The notes under the pieces were generated by a model. It did no database searches. It worked only from the letters and a program-made list of their open reading frames with translations, and had not been told where the DNA came from. Made by a program: the position numbers and the translations under genes. Source: Prolixibacteraceae bacterium (GTDB lineage: Bacteria; Bacteroidota; Bacteroidia; Bacteroidales; Prolixibacteraceae). Taken from it: a stretch of 64,000 nucleotides of DNA. The stretch covers positions 1 through 64,000 of the forward strand of contig JAIBEZ010000113.1 in NCBI GenBank assembly GCA_019459485.1, written 5' to 3'. Shown here piece by piece: positions 17,159-25,402 of the stretch (positions are counted from its first letter, which is position 1; each line of letters starts with the position of its first letter).

Positions 17159-18217
17159 ATGGAGGCAGAATCCATTGTACCTGACGAACTGAGATTTGCA
17201 ATTACCCGCAAATGTGACGGGGCGTGCAGGCATTGCTACAATCAATCAGGAAAAGATATGGATCGGCTGTCGTCTGATGATTTCATTCAAATCATAAAAG
17301 AGGTACATGCCGTATATCCGAATATGGATCGGATAACATTGACGGGTGGAGAGCCGCTAAATGAAAAAGATAAAGTGCTTGAAATATCCAGGTTCGCCAA
17401 ATCGCTGGGCATACGAGTCAGGCTGGTTACCAGAGGATGGGAATTGAACGGAGATGTGTGTATTGAATTGAAAGAAGCTGGTGTTACCAGGGTTCAGATT
17501 GGTCTCGATTCATCGGGTGATTTTGGTTATGAGGATGAATTTCACGTGAAATGGGACACTTTTCATAGTTGGTTGCGCGGTGATAAATCAGGATTCAGGA
17601 AGACTGTTGAGGCAATTAAAATTGCCATTGCTGCAGGGTTGGATGTTTCAGTACGATATTCATTGTGCCGCTCTAATTTCAATGATGTGATAAAAACCTA
17701 TCAGTATGTTTCCTCGCTGGGTGTTTCAAAATTTAAATTCAGGATTCTATTTCCTGATGGCAGGGCAAAAAACAGACTGATTCATGAACTCATTTCGGGC
17801 GAAGACATGGCAAAAGCCCAGTACGACTTAATACACGCTTCAAAAGACAATCAAACAGTGGTCGAAATTACCCAGCCTTGCTTTTATAAACTTCCGGTTC
17901 GGGTTTGTTTGCCGAAAGACAGGTATCAGCCGAATGCATTTAAAGAGCCTTGCCCATGTGGTACAATTGCTGCTTACATCGATTCAAACGGTGATGTCAA
18001 ATACTGCCTATTTGATGAAAAAACACTGGGAAATGTTTGTGAAGTTCCATTTCTGACTGTTTGGAATTCCGGTTTGGCGAAGGAAGCGCGAAAAGAGCGG
18101 TGCCCTTTGGATCTGTCCGGTTCGGGATGCTCTTCGTTCAAAATCTTATATTCTCAGTTCAGCGACTATCCTGCTTTTATGAATGCCTATATCAAAGAAG
18201 TAAAAGAAAATAAATAA
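17159..18217 (+). CDS. Radical SAM protein with SPASM-like C-terminal cysteines
   Basis: A 352-residue protein. The radical SAM cluster motif is CDGACRHC (Cys19, 23, 26), with the SAM-binding GGEP at 63-66 (TLTGGEPL). The C-terminal part holds several cysteines in PCPCGTIAAYIDSNGDVKYC and NVCEVPFLTVWNS, a pattern like SPASM/twitch domains that bind a further iron-sulfur cluster. It diverges from the terpenoid operon across 142 bp and may share its control region. The reaction is unknown; related proteins modify peptides, lipids or cofactors. No short precursor-peptide gene is visible beside it. Confidence 0.87.
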   Translation: MEAESIVPDELRFAITRKCDGACRHCYNQSGKDMDRLSSDDFIQIIKEVHAVYPNMDRITLTGGEPLNEKDKVLEISRFAKSLGIRVRLVTRGWELNGDVCIELKEAGVTRVQIGLDSSGDFGYEDEFHVKWDTFHSWLRGDKSGFRKTVEAIKIAIAAGLDVSVRYSLCRSNFNDVIKTYQYVSSLGVSKFKFRILFPDGRAKNRLIHELISGEDMAKAQYDLIHASKDNQTVVEITQPCFYKLPVRVCLPKDRYQPNAFKEPCPCGTIAAYIDSNGDVKYCLFDEKTLGNVCEVPFLTVWNSGLAKEARKERCPLDLSGSGCSSFKILYSQFSDYPAFMNAYIKEVKENK

Positions 18218-18344
18218 ATGTTGCAAAAACTGGGCTATTTTTTTGTTCAAATAACCGATGAACATAGTAAGCACCAACTTGTTTGTTATTAAACCTCTGC
18301 AAAATTAAAACAAGAGGGAAAGGTTAAACTATCTAAACAACACC

Positions 18345-18599
18345 ATGAACGCTAGCAAACAACTCTACTGGAAAAAGAATTTATCCTACCTGTCCATTCT
18401 TCTTTTGATTTGGTTCATCGTTTCATTTGGAGCGGGGATTTTATTTGCCGATTTCCTAAACCAGTTTAAACTGGCCGGTTTCCCGCTGGGATTTTGGTTT
18501 GCACAACAGGGATCAATCTATGTTTTTGTTGTACTGATCTTTGTTTATGTGTTTCTGATGAACCGCCTTGACAAGGCTTTTGATGTTGACGAAAAATAA
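18345..18599 (+). CDS. DUF4212 small subunit of a sodium:solute symporter
   Basis: An 84-residue protein with two hydrophobic segments (about 13-32 and 52-72) and an N-terminal YWKKNLSYL motif. It matches the DUF4212 family, which is nearly always encoded directly before a sodium:solute symporter. The symporter begins 14 bp downstream, so the two probably form one transporter. Confidence 0.9.
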   Translation: MNASKQLYWKKNLSYLSILLLIWFIVSFGAGILFADFLNQFKLAGFPLGFWFAQQGSIYVFVVLIFVYVFLMNRLDKAFDVDEK

Positions 18600-18613
18600 T
18601 TAAGAAGAAACTT

Positions 18614-20314
18614 ATGGATGCTCAAATCTGGACTTACCTATTGGTTGGTTTTACTTTTGCCTTGTACATTGGAATTGCTGCCTGGTCGCGGGCGGGTTCT
18701 ACCCAGGAGTTTTATGTGGCCGGAGCTGGAGTGCACCCGTTGCTGAATGGGATGGCTACTGCTGCCGATTGGATGTCGGCCGCCTCCTTTTTATCAATGG
18801 CCGGATTGATTTCTTTTATGGGTTATGGCGGTGCACAATACCTGATGGGCTGGACTGGAGGATATGTTTTGCTGGCGCTACTGCTCGCCCCCTATCTGCG
18901 GAAGTTTGGAAAATATACTGTTCCCGATTTTATTGGTGAACGTTATTATTCAAAAAATGCACGTTTGGTAGCGCTGATCTGTGCCCTTTTCGTTTCATTC
19001 ACCTACGTTGTTGGGCAAATGAAAGGAGTAGGCGTAGCTTTCGCCCGTTTTCTGGATGTTTCTTTTGAAACCGGGGTGTTGATCGGTATTGGAATCGTAT
19101 TTTTTTATGCGGTTCTTGGCGGAATGAAAGGAATTACTTACACACAGGTGGCACAATATTGTGTGCTGATTTTTGCATTTACTGTACCTGCCATTTTTAT
19201 TTCACTTCAAATGACGGGAAACCCGATTCCTCAGTTAGGCTTTGGCGGAAAAACCACCGATGGGGTGTATTTGCTGGAAAAATTAAACCAGGTTTCAATT
19301 GATCTGGGATTCGCAGAATACACTGCGGTGAATAAGGGAAACCTGGTCAATATGTTGTTTATTACTGCCGCCTTGATGTTCGGAACAGCCGGGCTTCCGC
19401 ATGTTATTGTTCGTTTTTTCACAGTTCCAAAAGTAAAAGATGCCCGAATTTCGGCAGGCTGGGCTTTGTTATTTATTGCGCTGTTATACACAACTGCGCC
19501 AGCCGTTGCAGCATTTGCCCGCACCAATTTGATTAACACCGTATCAGAAAAACCTTATGCTGAAGTCCCCCAATGGTTCACCAATTGGGAAAAGACCGGT
19601 TTACTTAAGTTTACCGATAAAAACAGCGATGGAAAAATTCAATATCTGGCAGACACGAATTTGAATGAATTGGCCATTGACCAGGATATCATGGTATTGG
19701 CAAATCCTGAAATCGCCAATTTACCCGCCTGGGTGGTGGCTTTGGTGGTGGCTGGCGGACTTGCGGCAGCGCTTTCAACTGCGGCAGGACTTTTACTGGT
19801 GATAGCCACCTCCATTTCGCACGATTTGTTGAAGAAAAATCTACGACCCGACATTTCAGAAAAAGGTGAACTTTGGGCTGCACGTATCGCCATTGCTGTT
19901 GCGGTTTTTGCTGCCGGAATTGCCGGGATGCATCCACCCGGATTTGTTGCCCAGGTGGTCGCGTTGGCATTCGGGCTGGCGGCTTCATCCTTTTTCCCTG
20001 CAATTATTCTCGGTATTTTTGATAAACGTATGAACCGCGAAGGTGCCATTTCAGGAATGATTGTAGGAATTGTGTTTACTGCAACTTATATTTTCTACTT
20101 CACCCCACAGCTGGGCGGACCGGGAAGCCGGGAAAATTTCTGGTTTGGAATATCTCCCGAGGGTATTGGAACTTTAGGTATGATTTTTAATTTTCTGGTG
20201 TCAATTGTTGTCTCCAGATTTACAACACCCCCGCCTGCTGCGGTACAGGAATTAACTGAAAATATACGTTTCCCGAGAGGTTCAGGCGAAGCTCATGATA
20301 TTACGATCCATTAA
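18614..20314 (+). CDS. Sodium:solute symporter (acetate/cation symporter-like), large subunit
   Basis: A 566-residue membrane protein of the SSS family with about 13 transmembrane segments, beginning MDAQIWTYLLVGFTFALYIG. Features include WMSAASFLSMAG, GYGGAQYLMGWTGGYV and LAAALSTAAGLLLVIATSI. With the DUF4212 partner it matches the subfamily usually annotated as cation/acetate or monocarboxylate symporters. A soluble loop of about 60 residues (KNSDGKIQYL) interrupts the membrane region. The perfect hairpin downstream at 20389-20423 may mark the transcript end. Confidence 0.92.
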   Translation: MDAQIWTYLLVGFTFALYIGIAAWSRAGSTQEFYVAGAGVHPLLNGMATAADWMSAASFLSMAGLISFMGYGGAQYLMGWTGGYVLLALLLAPYLRKFGKYTVPDFIGERYYSKNARLVALICALFVSFTYVVGQMKGVGVAFARFLDVSFETGVLIGIGIVFFYAVLGGMKGITYTQVAQYCVLIFAFTVPAIFISLQMTGNPIPQLGFGGKTTDGVYLLEKLNQVSIDLGFAEYTAVNKGNLVNMLFITAALMFGTAGLPHVIVRFFTVPKVKDARISAGWALLFIALLYTTAPAVAAFARTNLINTVSEKPYAEVPQWFTNWEKTGLLKFTDKNSDGKIQYLADTNLNELAIDQDIMVLANPEIANLPAWVVALVVAGGLAAALSTAAGLLLVIATSISHDLLKKNLRPDISEKGELWAARIAIAVAVFAAGIAGMHPPGFVAQVVALAFGLAASSFFPAIILGIFDKRMNREGAISGMIVGIVFTATYIFYFTPQLGGPGSRENFWFGISPEGIGTLGMIFNFLVSIVVSRFTTPPPAAVQELTENIRFPRGSGEAHDITIH

Positions 20315-20388
20315 AGATTCATATAATTTGGATTGTCCGTTTTCTTACCTAATTGGTATTCTGTGGAGGTCAATTGTTGTCATTCATG

Positions 20389-20423
20389 GTCATTAGGTTG
20401 TCATTTCAAGACAACCTAATGAC
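20389..20423. terminator. Perfect 14-bp inverted repeat between symporter and AraC genes
   Basis: gtcattaggttgtc (20389-20402), a 7-nt loop, then gacaacctaatgac (20410-20423). The stem is perfect but has no T-run on either side, so it may be a protein-binding site or a processing hairpin rather than an intrinsic terminator. Confidence 0.5.
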
Positions 20424-20571
20424 ACATAACATGCTACTGTCGACAAAAAATAATTTCGGAAATTCTCCCCGGCGGGAAATAAATATTTCTTCCTTTAAAG
20501 CAGTATTTTTGATGATTTGGTTTGAGTAGAAAAGGCTACTTTTATACCTGAAACAGATTATTTGAACAACA

Positions 20572-21456
20572 ATGAATTCCAAAGACAAAATTTACAGCTA
20601 TCATTTAAATTACGAAGGCTCACCAATGCCATTTGTAATGAAAACGATGGAGGAAATTGATCTGGATCTGGGAGGCATTTCAGACAATCCACACCGGCAT
20701 AATTATTACACGGTAATCTGGCCAATAACTGCCACCGGGAAACATGTAATTGATTTTAAGGAATATCCCATACTTCCACATCATTTGTTCTTTGTAAGTC
20801 CCGGACAGGTTCACCAGATCATTACCGACCCGAACCCGACTGGCTACGTTATTCTGTTCACCTCCGAATTTCTTGAAAAAAGTAGTATTCGTCCCGATTT
20901 TATTGCCAATCTGAAATTATTTCAGCAAAGTGATGAAACACCTCCGCTTCCGCTTACCAACAAAATGATCGACACGCTAAAACCATTTGCAGAACAGATG
21001 GTGGCTGCGTTTCATTCCCAAAATGATATGTTTCTGGAAACCATTGGTGCCTACTTAAAGCTGTTTCTGATCGAATGCAACGAAAGTTGTTCGTTTTCTC
21101 CGGGCACCAATACCCAAAGTATTGAAGTTGGCAAAACAATCGTAAAGAATTTCAAAGCCATCGTTGAGAAACACTATGGTGAATGGCATCAGGTTAAGAA
21201 TTATGCGGAAGAATTGAATGTAACGCCGAATTACCTGAATGAAGTTATTAAATCGGCCATAAATGTTTCGGCAAAGGATTTTATTCAGAACAGGCTCATT
21301 CTGGAAGCCAAACGAATGGTCATCTTTACCGGAAAAAGCGGCAAACAAATCGGTTTAGAACTGGGTTTCGACGATCCGTCGCACTTCAGCAAATTCTTTA
21401 AGAGTAACACCGGGCAGTCACTTCAGGACTTCAGGGAAAGCATTTTTAATGCCTGA
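20572..21456 (+). CDS. AraC-family transcriptional regulator
   Basis: A 294-residue protein. The N-terminal half is a cupin-like sensor domain (PHRHNYYTVIWPI, HHLFFVSPGQVHQI). Residues of about 190-290 form the double helix-turn-helix of AraC/XylS regulators (NYLNEVIKSA, IGLELGFDDPSHFSKFFK). It precedes yceI and pirin genes in the same direction with a 150-bp gap that contains a strong promoter box, so it may control those genes. The ligand is unknown. Confidence 0.93.
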   Translation: MNSKDKIYSYHLNYEGSPMPFVMKTMEEIDLDLGGISDNPHRHNYYTVIWPITATGKHVIDFKEYPILPHHLFFVSPGQVHQIITDPNPTGYVILFTSEFLEKSSIRPDFIANLKLFQQSDETPPLPLTNKMIDTLKPFAEQMVAAFHSQNDMFLETIGAYLKLFLIECNESCSFSPGTNTQSIEVGKTIVKNFKAIVEKHYGEWHQVKNYAEELNVTPNYLNEVIKSAINVSAKDFIQNRLILEAKRMVIFTGKSGKQIGLELGFDDPSHFSKFFKSNTGQSLQDFRESIFNA

Positions 21457-21568
21457 ATTCTGAGATTCCGGAAGTAAAAATCAACATTTAAGACATTTTT
21501 ATCTTTTTCTCCCTGATTTGTACCACAGATACCTTCATTTTTCCATTTCCGCGCCCTTTCCGGCAACC

Positions 21569-21576
21569 TACCTTTG
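21569..21576 (+). promoter_or_regulatory. Bacteroidota -7 box (TAnnTTTG) upstream of yceI
   Basis: TACCTTTG fits the TAnnTTTG consensus and lies 30 bp upstream of the yceI start codon. No good TTTG -33 element is seen at the usual spacing, so activation by a regulator such as the upstream AraC protein is possible. Confidence 0.5.
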
Positions 21577-21606
21577 TATCATTAAAAACAAATAAAAATA
21601 GCAACA

Positions 21607-22149
21607 ATGGAAAATACATTAAAAACAAAATGGGGTATTGACCCAACACACAGTGAAGTTTCTTTCAAAGTAAAACACCTGATGATTACCAATGTAAAAG
21701 GTGTGTTCAAAAATTTTAATGCCAGTATCTACACTTCCGGTGATAATTTTATAACGTCGGAAATCGATTTGCGCATAAACACAGAATCTGTTGATACAGG
21801 AGTGGCCGACCGCGATGCACACTTGAAAAGTGCCGACTTTTTCGATGTTGAAAATTTCGCAGACATGCACTTTATAGGGAGTTCTCTAGAAAAAATTGAC
21901 GACGAAAGCTATACGCTTTATGGCGATCTTACAATTAAAGATGTAACCAAACAGGTAAAACTAGACGTTGAATTTGGCGGCGTGATGAAAGATCCATGGG
22001 GAAATGAAAAAGCAGGTTACAGCATCAACGGAAAAATAAACCGCAAAGATTTTGGTCTCACCTGGAATGCAGCTTTGGAAGCCGGCGGAGTACTTGTGAG
22101 CGACGATGTTAAAATTAGCTGTGAAGTGCAGTTGATCAAACAAGCCTGA
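21607..22149 (+). CDS. YceI-family lipid-binding protein
   Basis: A 180-residue protein with the YceI pattern: WGIDPTHSEVSFKVKHLMITNVKG at the N-terminus (the family's start), DRDAHLKSADFFDVENFADM in the middle and INRKDFGLTWN near the end. YceI proteins fold as an eight-stranded lipocalin-like barrel that binds polyisoprenoids or amphiphiles. No signal peptide is present, so this copy is cytosolic. It is followed after 47 bp by pirin. Confidence 0.95.
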   Translation: MENTLKTKWGIDPTHSEVSFKVKHLMITNVKGVFKNFNASIYTSGDNFITSEIDLRINTESVDTGVADRDAHLKSADFFDVENFADMHFIGSSLEKIDDESYTLYGDLTIKDVTKQVKLDVEFGGVMKDPWGNEKAGYSINGKINRKDFGLTWNAALEAGGVLVSDDVKISCEVQLIKQA

Positions 22150-22196
22150 TCAAAGTCCGTCTCATCGCCATTTAAACAATACGAAATTCAGAAATC

Positions 22197-22913
22197 ATGA
22201 GCAATACAATTCTTCACAAAGCCGATACCCGTGGCGATGCAAACCATGGCTGGCTGCACAGCAAACACACATTCAGTTTTGCCAACTATCACCATCCTGA
22301 ACGAATGCACTTTGGAGCATTGCGTGTATTGAATGACGATGCCGTAGAAGCCGGAATGGGTTTCGGAAAACATCCGCACGACAACATGGAAATCATTTCC
22401 ATTCCGTTGGAGGGCGATCTGGAACACAAAGACAGCATGGGAAATGTAGCGGTAATCAAACATGGCGATGTTCAGGTTATGAGCGCAGGAACCGGAATTT
22501 TCCACAGCGAATACAACAAGAACAAGGATCATCCGGTGAAATTCCTGCAAATTTGGGTATTTCCGAACAAGAAAAATGTAACTCCGCGATACGATCAGAT
22601 TACGCTGGATATTGCTGACCGGCACAACAAATTGCAACAGATTCTTTCTCCGGATAAAGATGACGCCGGGGTTTGGATTCATCAGAATGCCTGGTTCCAT
22701 CTCGGAAATTTTGACAAAGGAGTTACTACTGATTACAACATAAAGGCAAAAGCCAACGGAGTTTACGCATTTATCCTGAAAGGTGATGTCACCATCAACG
22801 ACCAGACTTTAAATACCCGCGACGGATTTGGAATTTGGGATGTCGAAAAACTGTCAATCACGGCTGATTCTGATGCAGAAATTCTGTTGATGGAAGTTCC
22901 GATGACATATTAA
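22197..22913 (+). CDS. Pirin-family protein
   Basis: A 238-residue bicupin. The N-terminal cupin carries the metal ligands in FGKHPHDNMEIISIPLEG and FHSEYNKNKDHPV (pirin HxH...H...E pattern), and GVWIHQNAWFHLG starts the second cupin. Pirins bind iron and some act as quercetinases or redox-linked regulators. It lies directly after yceI, probably in one transcript, and ends at a bidirectional terminator. Confidence 0.94.
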   Translation: MSNTILHKADTRGDANHGWLHSKHTFSFANYHHPERMHFGALRVLNDDAVEAGMGFGKHPHDNMEIISIPLEGDLEHKDSMGNVAVIKHGDVQVMSAGTGIFHSEYNKNKDHPVKFLQIWVFPNKKNVTPRYDQITLDIADRHNKLQQILSPDKDDAGVWIHQNAWFHLGNFDKGVTTDYNIKAKANGVYAFILKGDVTINDQTLNTRDGFGIWDVEKLSITADSDAEILLMEVPMTY

Positions 22914-23000
22914 AACGCACAACATGAAGATTGAACACGTTAACAATCATGAATTTAAGAAAACACAATGTAATGCGCTTATTTAGCACCTTTGCATAAT

Positions 23001-23032
23001 GACAAAAGAGGTCGGAATTGACCTCTTTTGTC
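23001..23032. terminator. Bidirectional terminator between pirin and malic enzyme genes
   Basis: gacaaaagaggtc (23001-23013), loop ggaatt, gacctcttttgtc (23020-23032): a perfect 13-bp stem rich in A/T at the base, between two convergent genes. Confidence 0.85.
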
Positions 23033-23041
23033 ACTATTTTA

Positions 23042-25312
23042 TTACTGTGCATCTACCACAGCAATGGTTGTCATGTTTACGATTTCGCGCACCGAACATT
23101 CGATTGGCACCACGTGAATCGGCTTTTTCATCCCCATCAGGATTGGGCCTACTACCTCAGTCCCACCAATTTCCTGCATCAGCTTGAAAGCAATATTTCC
23201 TGAAGTAAGGTTGGGGAAAATGATCGTATTTACATCCCGGTTTTCCAATCGTGTAAACGGAAATTTTCGACTTCGCAGCTCTTTATTAAGTGCAAAATTC
23301 ATCTGAATCTCTCCATCCACAATTAGTTCAGGATGGTTCTGGTGCAAAAATGCGATGGTTTTTCTCACCCGATCCAGCGTTCTGGTATGTTCCGACGATT
23401 TAACCGAACCAAAATTTGAGTACGAAACCATGGCAATTACAGGTTCAATGTTGAATTTTCTGACTTCTTCGGCCGTCAGCAAGGTAGTTTCGATGAGTGT
23501 CTGAACTTCCGGATCAAGATTAACAGTAGTATCGGCAAAGAAAAGAGGACCTTTTTTGGTCATTACCACATACATGCTCGAAATATGATTGGTGTTTGGC
23601 TTGGGCCCGATTAATTTAAGCGCCGGGCTCATTACATCGCCGTAATGGCTTGTTACTCCTGAAATCATTGCATCGGCCAATCCTGTATCAACCATCATAA
23701 TCCCATAATAATTGCGGTTGAAAGTCAGTTCATAAGCTTCCTCCATTGTAATTCCCTTGCGCTGACGTTTTTGCCAGATTAACCCGGCAAACGATTTCCG
23801 TATTTCTTCGGTTTCAGGTGAATGTGGATCGATAACCGGAACATTGTTTAAATCAAGATGGTTATCGGCTATCAGTTGTTTAATCTCTGCCAAATTTCCC
23901 AATAAAATTGGAAACGCAATTCCATCGTGCAAAACTTCGTTTGCTGCTCTCAGCACCTTCAGGTTGTTGCCTTCGGCAAATACTACTTTCTTCGGATTTT
24001 GTTTTGCCTTGATTACAATTCCATGCAGCAACTGGTTGTCCAAACCAAGCCGCCGACTAAGTTCAAGTTTATATTGTTCCCAGTCCTCAATTGGCCTTCG
24101 GGCAACACCGCTTTCCATTGCAGCTCTGGCAACCGCAGGCGCAACAGTAGTAATAAGTCGTGGGTCGAGTGGTTTCGGGATAATGTATTCTTTCCCGAAA
24201 ATTAAGTTTGGAACATTGTAGGCTTTGCTAACCGTTTCGGGAACCACTTCTCTGGCAAGACTGGCAAGCGCATAAACAGCGGCAAGTTTCATTTCTTCAT
24301 TGATGCACGTTGCCCGAACGTCGAGCGCACCGCGAAAAATAAATGGAAATCCAAGCACATTGTTTACCTGGTTCGGAAAATCGGAACGCCCGGTTGCCAT
24401 GATCAAATCATCGCGTACCGACATCGCTTCATCGTAGGTTATTTCAGGATCGGGATTGGCCATCGCAAATATGACCGGATTATTTGCCATTGAATTAACC
24501 ATTTCTTTGGTAACAACATTTGCTTTCGATAAGCCAAGGAAAAGGTCAGCCTCTTTCATCGCATCTTCCAAAGTATTAACATCGAGGTCGGTAGAAAATT
24601 TAAGTTTGTATTTATTAAGGTCGGTTCGATCTTTTCGAAGTACTCCTTTCGAATCCAGCATTACTATATTTTCGATCTTTGCACCAAGTGAAACAATCAG
24701 ATTAGCACAGGCAATGGCAGCGGCCCCTGCCCCATTTATTACAATTTTTGCTTCGCCGAGTTTCTTCCCTGCCAGTTCAAGTGCGTTGATTATTCCGGCG
24801 GAACAAATAATGGCTGTTCCGTGCTGATCGTCGTGCATCAATGGAATTTGAATTTCGCGTTTCAACCTTTCTTCAATTTCAAAACATTCCGGCGCTTTGA
24901 TATCTTCAAGATTAATCCCGCCAAAAGTTACCGCTATATTTTTCACAGTTTCAACAAACTGATCAATGTCTTTTGTTTCCACTTCGATATCGAAAACATC
25001 AATGTCGGCAAATATCTTGAACAGAAAGCCCTTGCCTTCCATGACTGGTTTGCCTGCTCCCGCACCAATGTCGCCCAGGCCAAGTACGGCAGTTCCATTG
25101 GATATTACTGCGACAAGATTTCCTTTTGAAGTATATCTGTAAATATCTTCAAAATTCTTTTCAATTTCCAAACAGGGATGTGCCACTCCGGGCGAGTAGG
25201 CCAGTGAAAGATCGCGTTGGGTGGTGTGTGGTTTTGTGGTGACAACTTCCAGTTTTCCGGGACGCCCTTCGGCATGGTAACGGAGGGCGTCTTCTTTCGT
25301 TATTTTTGCCAT
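23042..25312 (-). CDS. maeB: NADP-dependent malic enzyme with C-terminal phosphotransacetylase-like domain
   Basis: A 756-residue protein, the usual length of the MaeB type. The N-terminal malic domain includes [15 protein letters not shown] and the [14 protein letters not shown] segment, followed by a Rossmann domain with [16 protein letters not shown]. From about residue 430 a phosphate acetyltransferase-like domain follows ([30 protein letters not shown]). It converts malate to pyruvate with NADPH production. The fused PTA domain is usually non-catalytic and senses acetyl-CoA. Convergent with pirin. Confidence 0.97.
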   Translation of the reverse strand: MAKITKEDALRYHAEGRPGKLEVVTTKPHTTQRDLSLAYSPGVAHPCLEIEKNFEDIYRYTSKGNLVAVISNGTAVLGLGDIGAGAGKPVMEGKGFLFKIFADIDVFDIEVETKDIDQFVETVKNIAVTFGGINLEDIKAPECFEIEERLKREIQIPLMHDDQHGTAIICSAGIINALELAGKKLGEAKIVINGAGAAAIACANLIVSLGAKIENIVMLDSKGVLRKDRTDLNKYKLKFSTDLDVNTLEDAMKEADLFLGLSKANVVTKEMVNSMANNPVIFAMANPDPEITYDEAMSVRDDLIMATGRSDFPNQVNNVLGFPFIFRGALDVRATCINEEMKLAAVYALASLAREVVPETVSKAYNVPNLIFGKEYIIPKPLDPRLITTVAPAVARAAMESGVARRPIEDWEQYKLELSRRLGLDNQLLHGIVIKAKQNPKKVVFAEGNNLKVLRAANEVLHDGIAFPILLGNLAEIKQLIADNHLDLNNVPVIDPHSPETEEIRKSFAGLIWQKRQRKGITMEEAYELTFNRNYYGIMMVDTGLADAMISGVTSHYGDVMSPALKLIGPKPNTNHISSMYVVMTKKGPLFFADTTVNLDPEVQTLIETTLLTAEEVRKFNIEPVIAMVSYSNFGSVKSSEHTRTLDRVRKTIAFLHQNHPELIVDGEIQMNFALNKELRSRKFPFTRLENRDVNTIIFPNLTSGNIAFKLMQEIGGTEVVGPILMGMKKPIHVVPIECSVREIVNMTTIAVVDAQ

Positions 25313-25402
25313 AATATTAAATTTTAGGTATGATTAATATTTGGGTTTCGTACGAAATGACAATTAAAGTTAAGACAAAAATCGAAGCCAATCACCAGAA
25401 AA

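Noticed and set aside
19639-20049. Antisense frames within the symporter gene
   Set aside because: They mirror the symporter coding frame and carry no motif.
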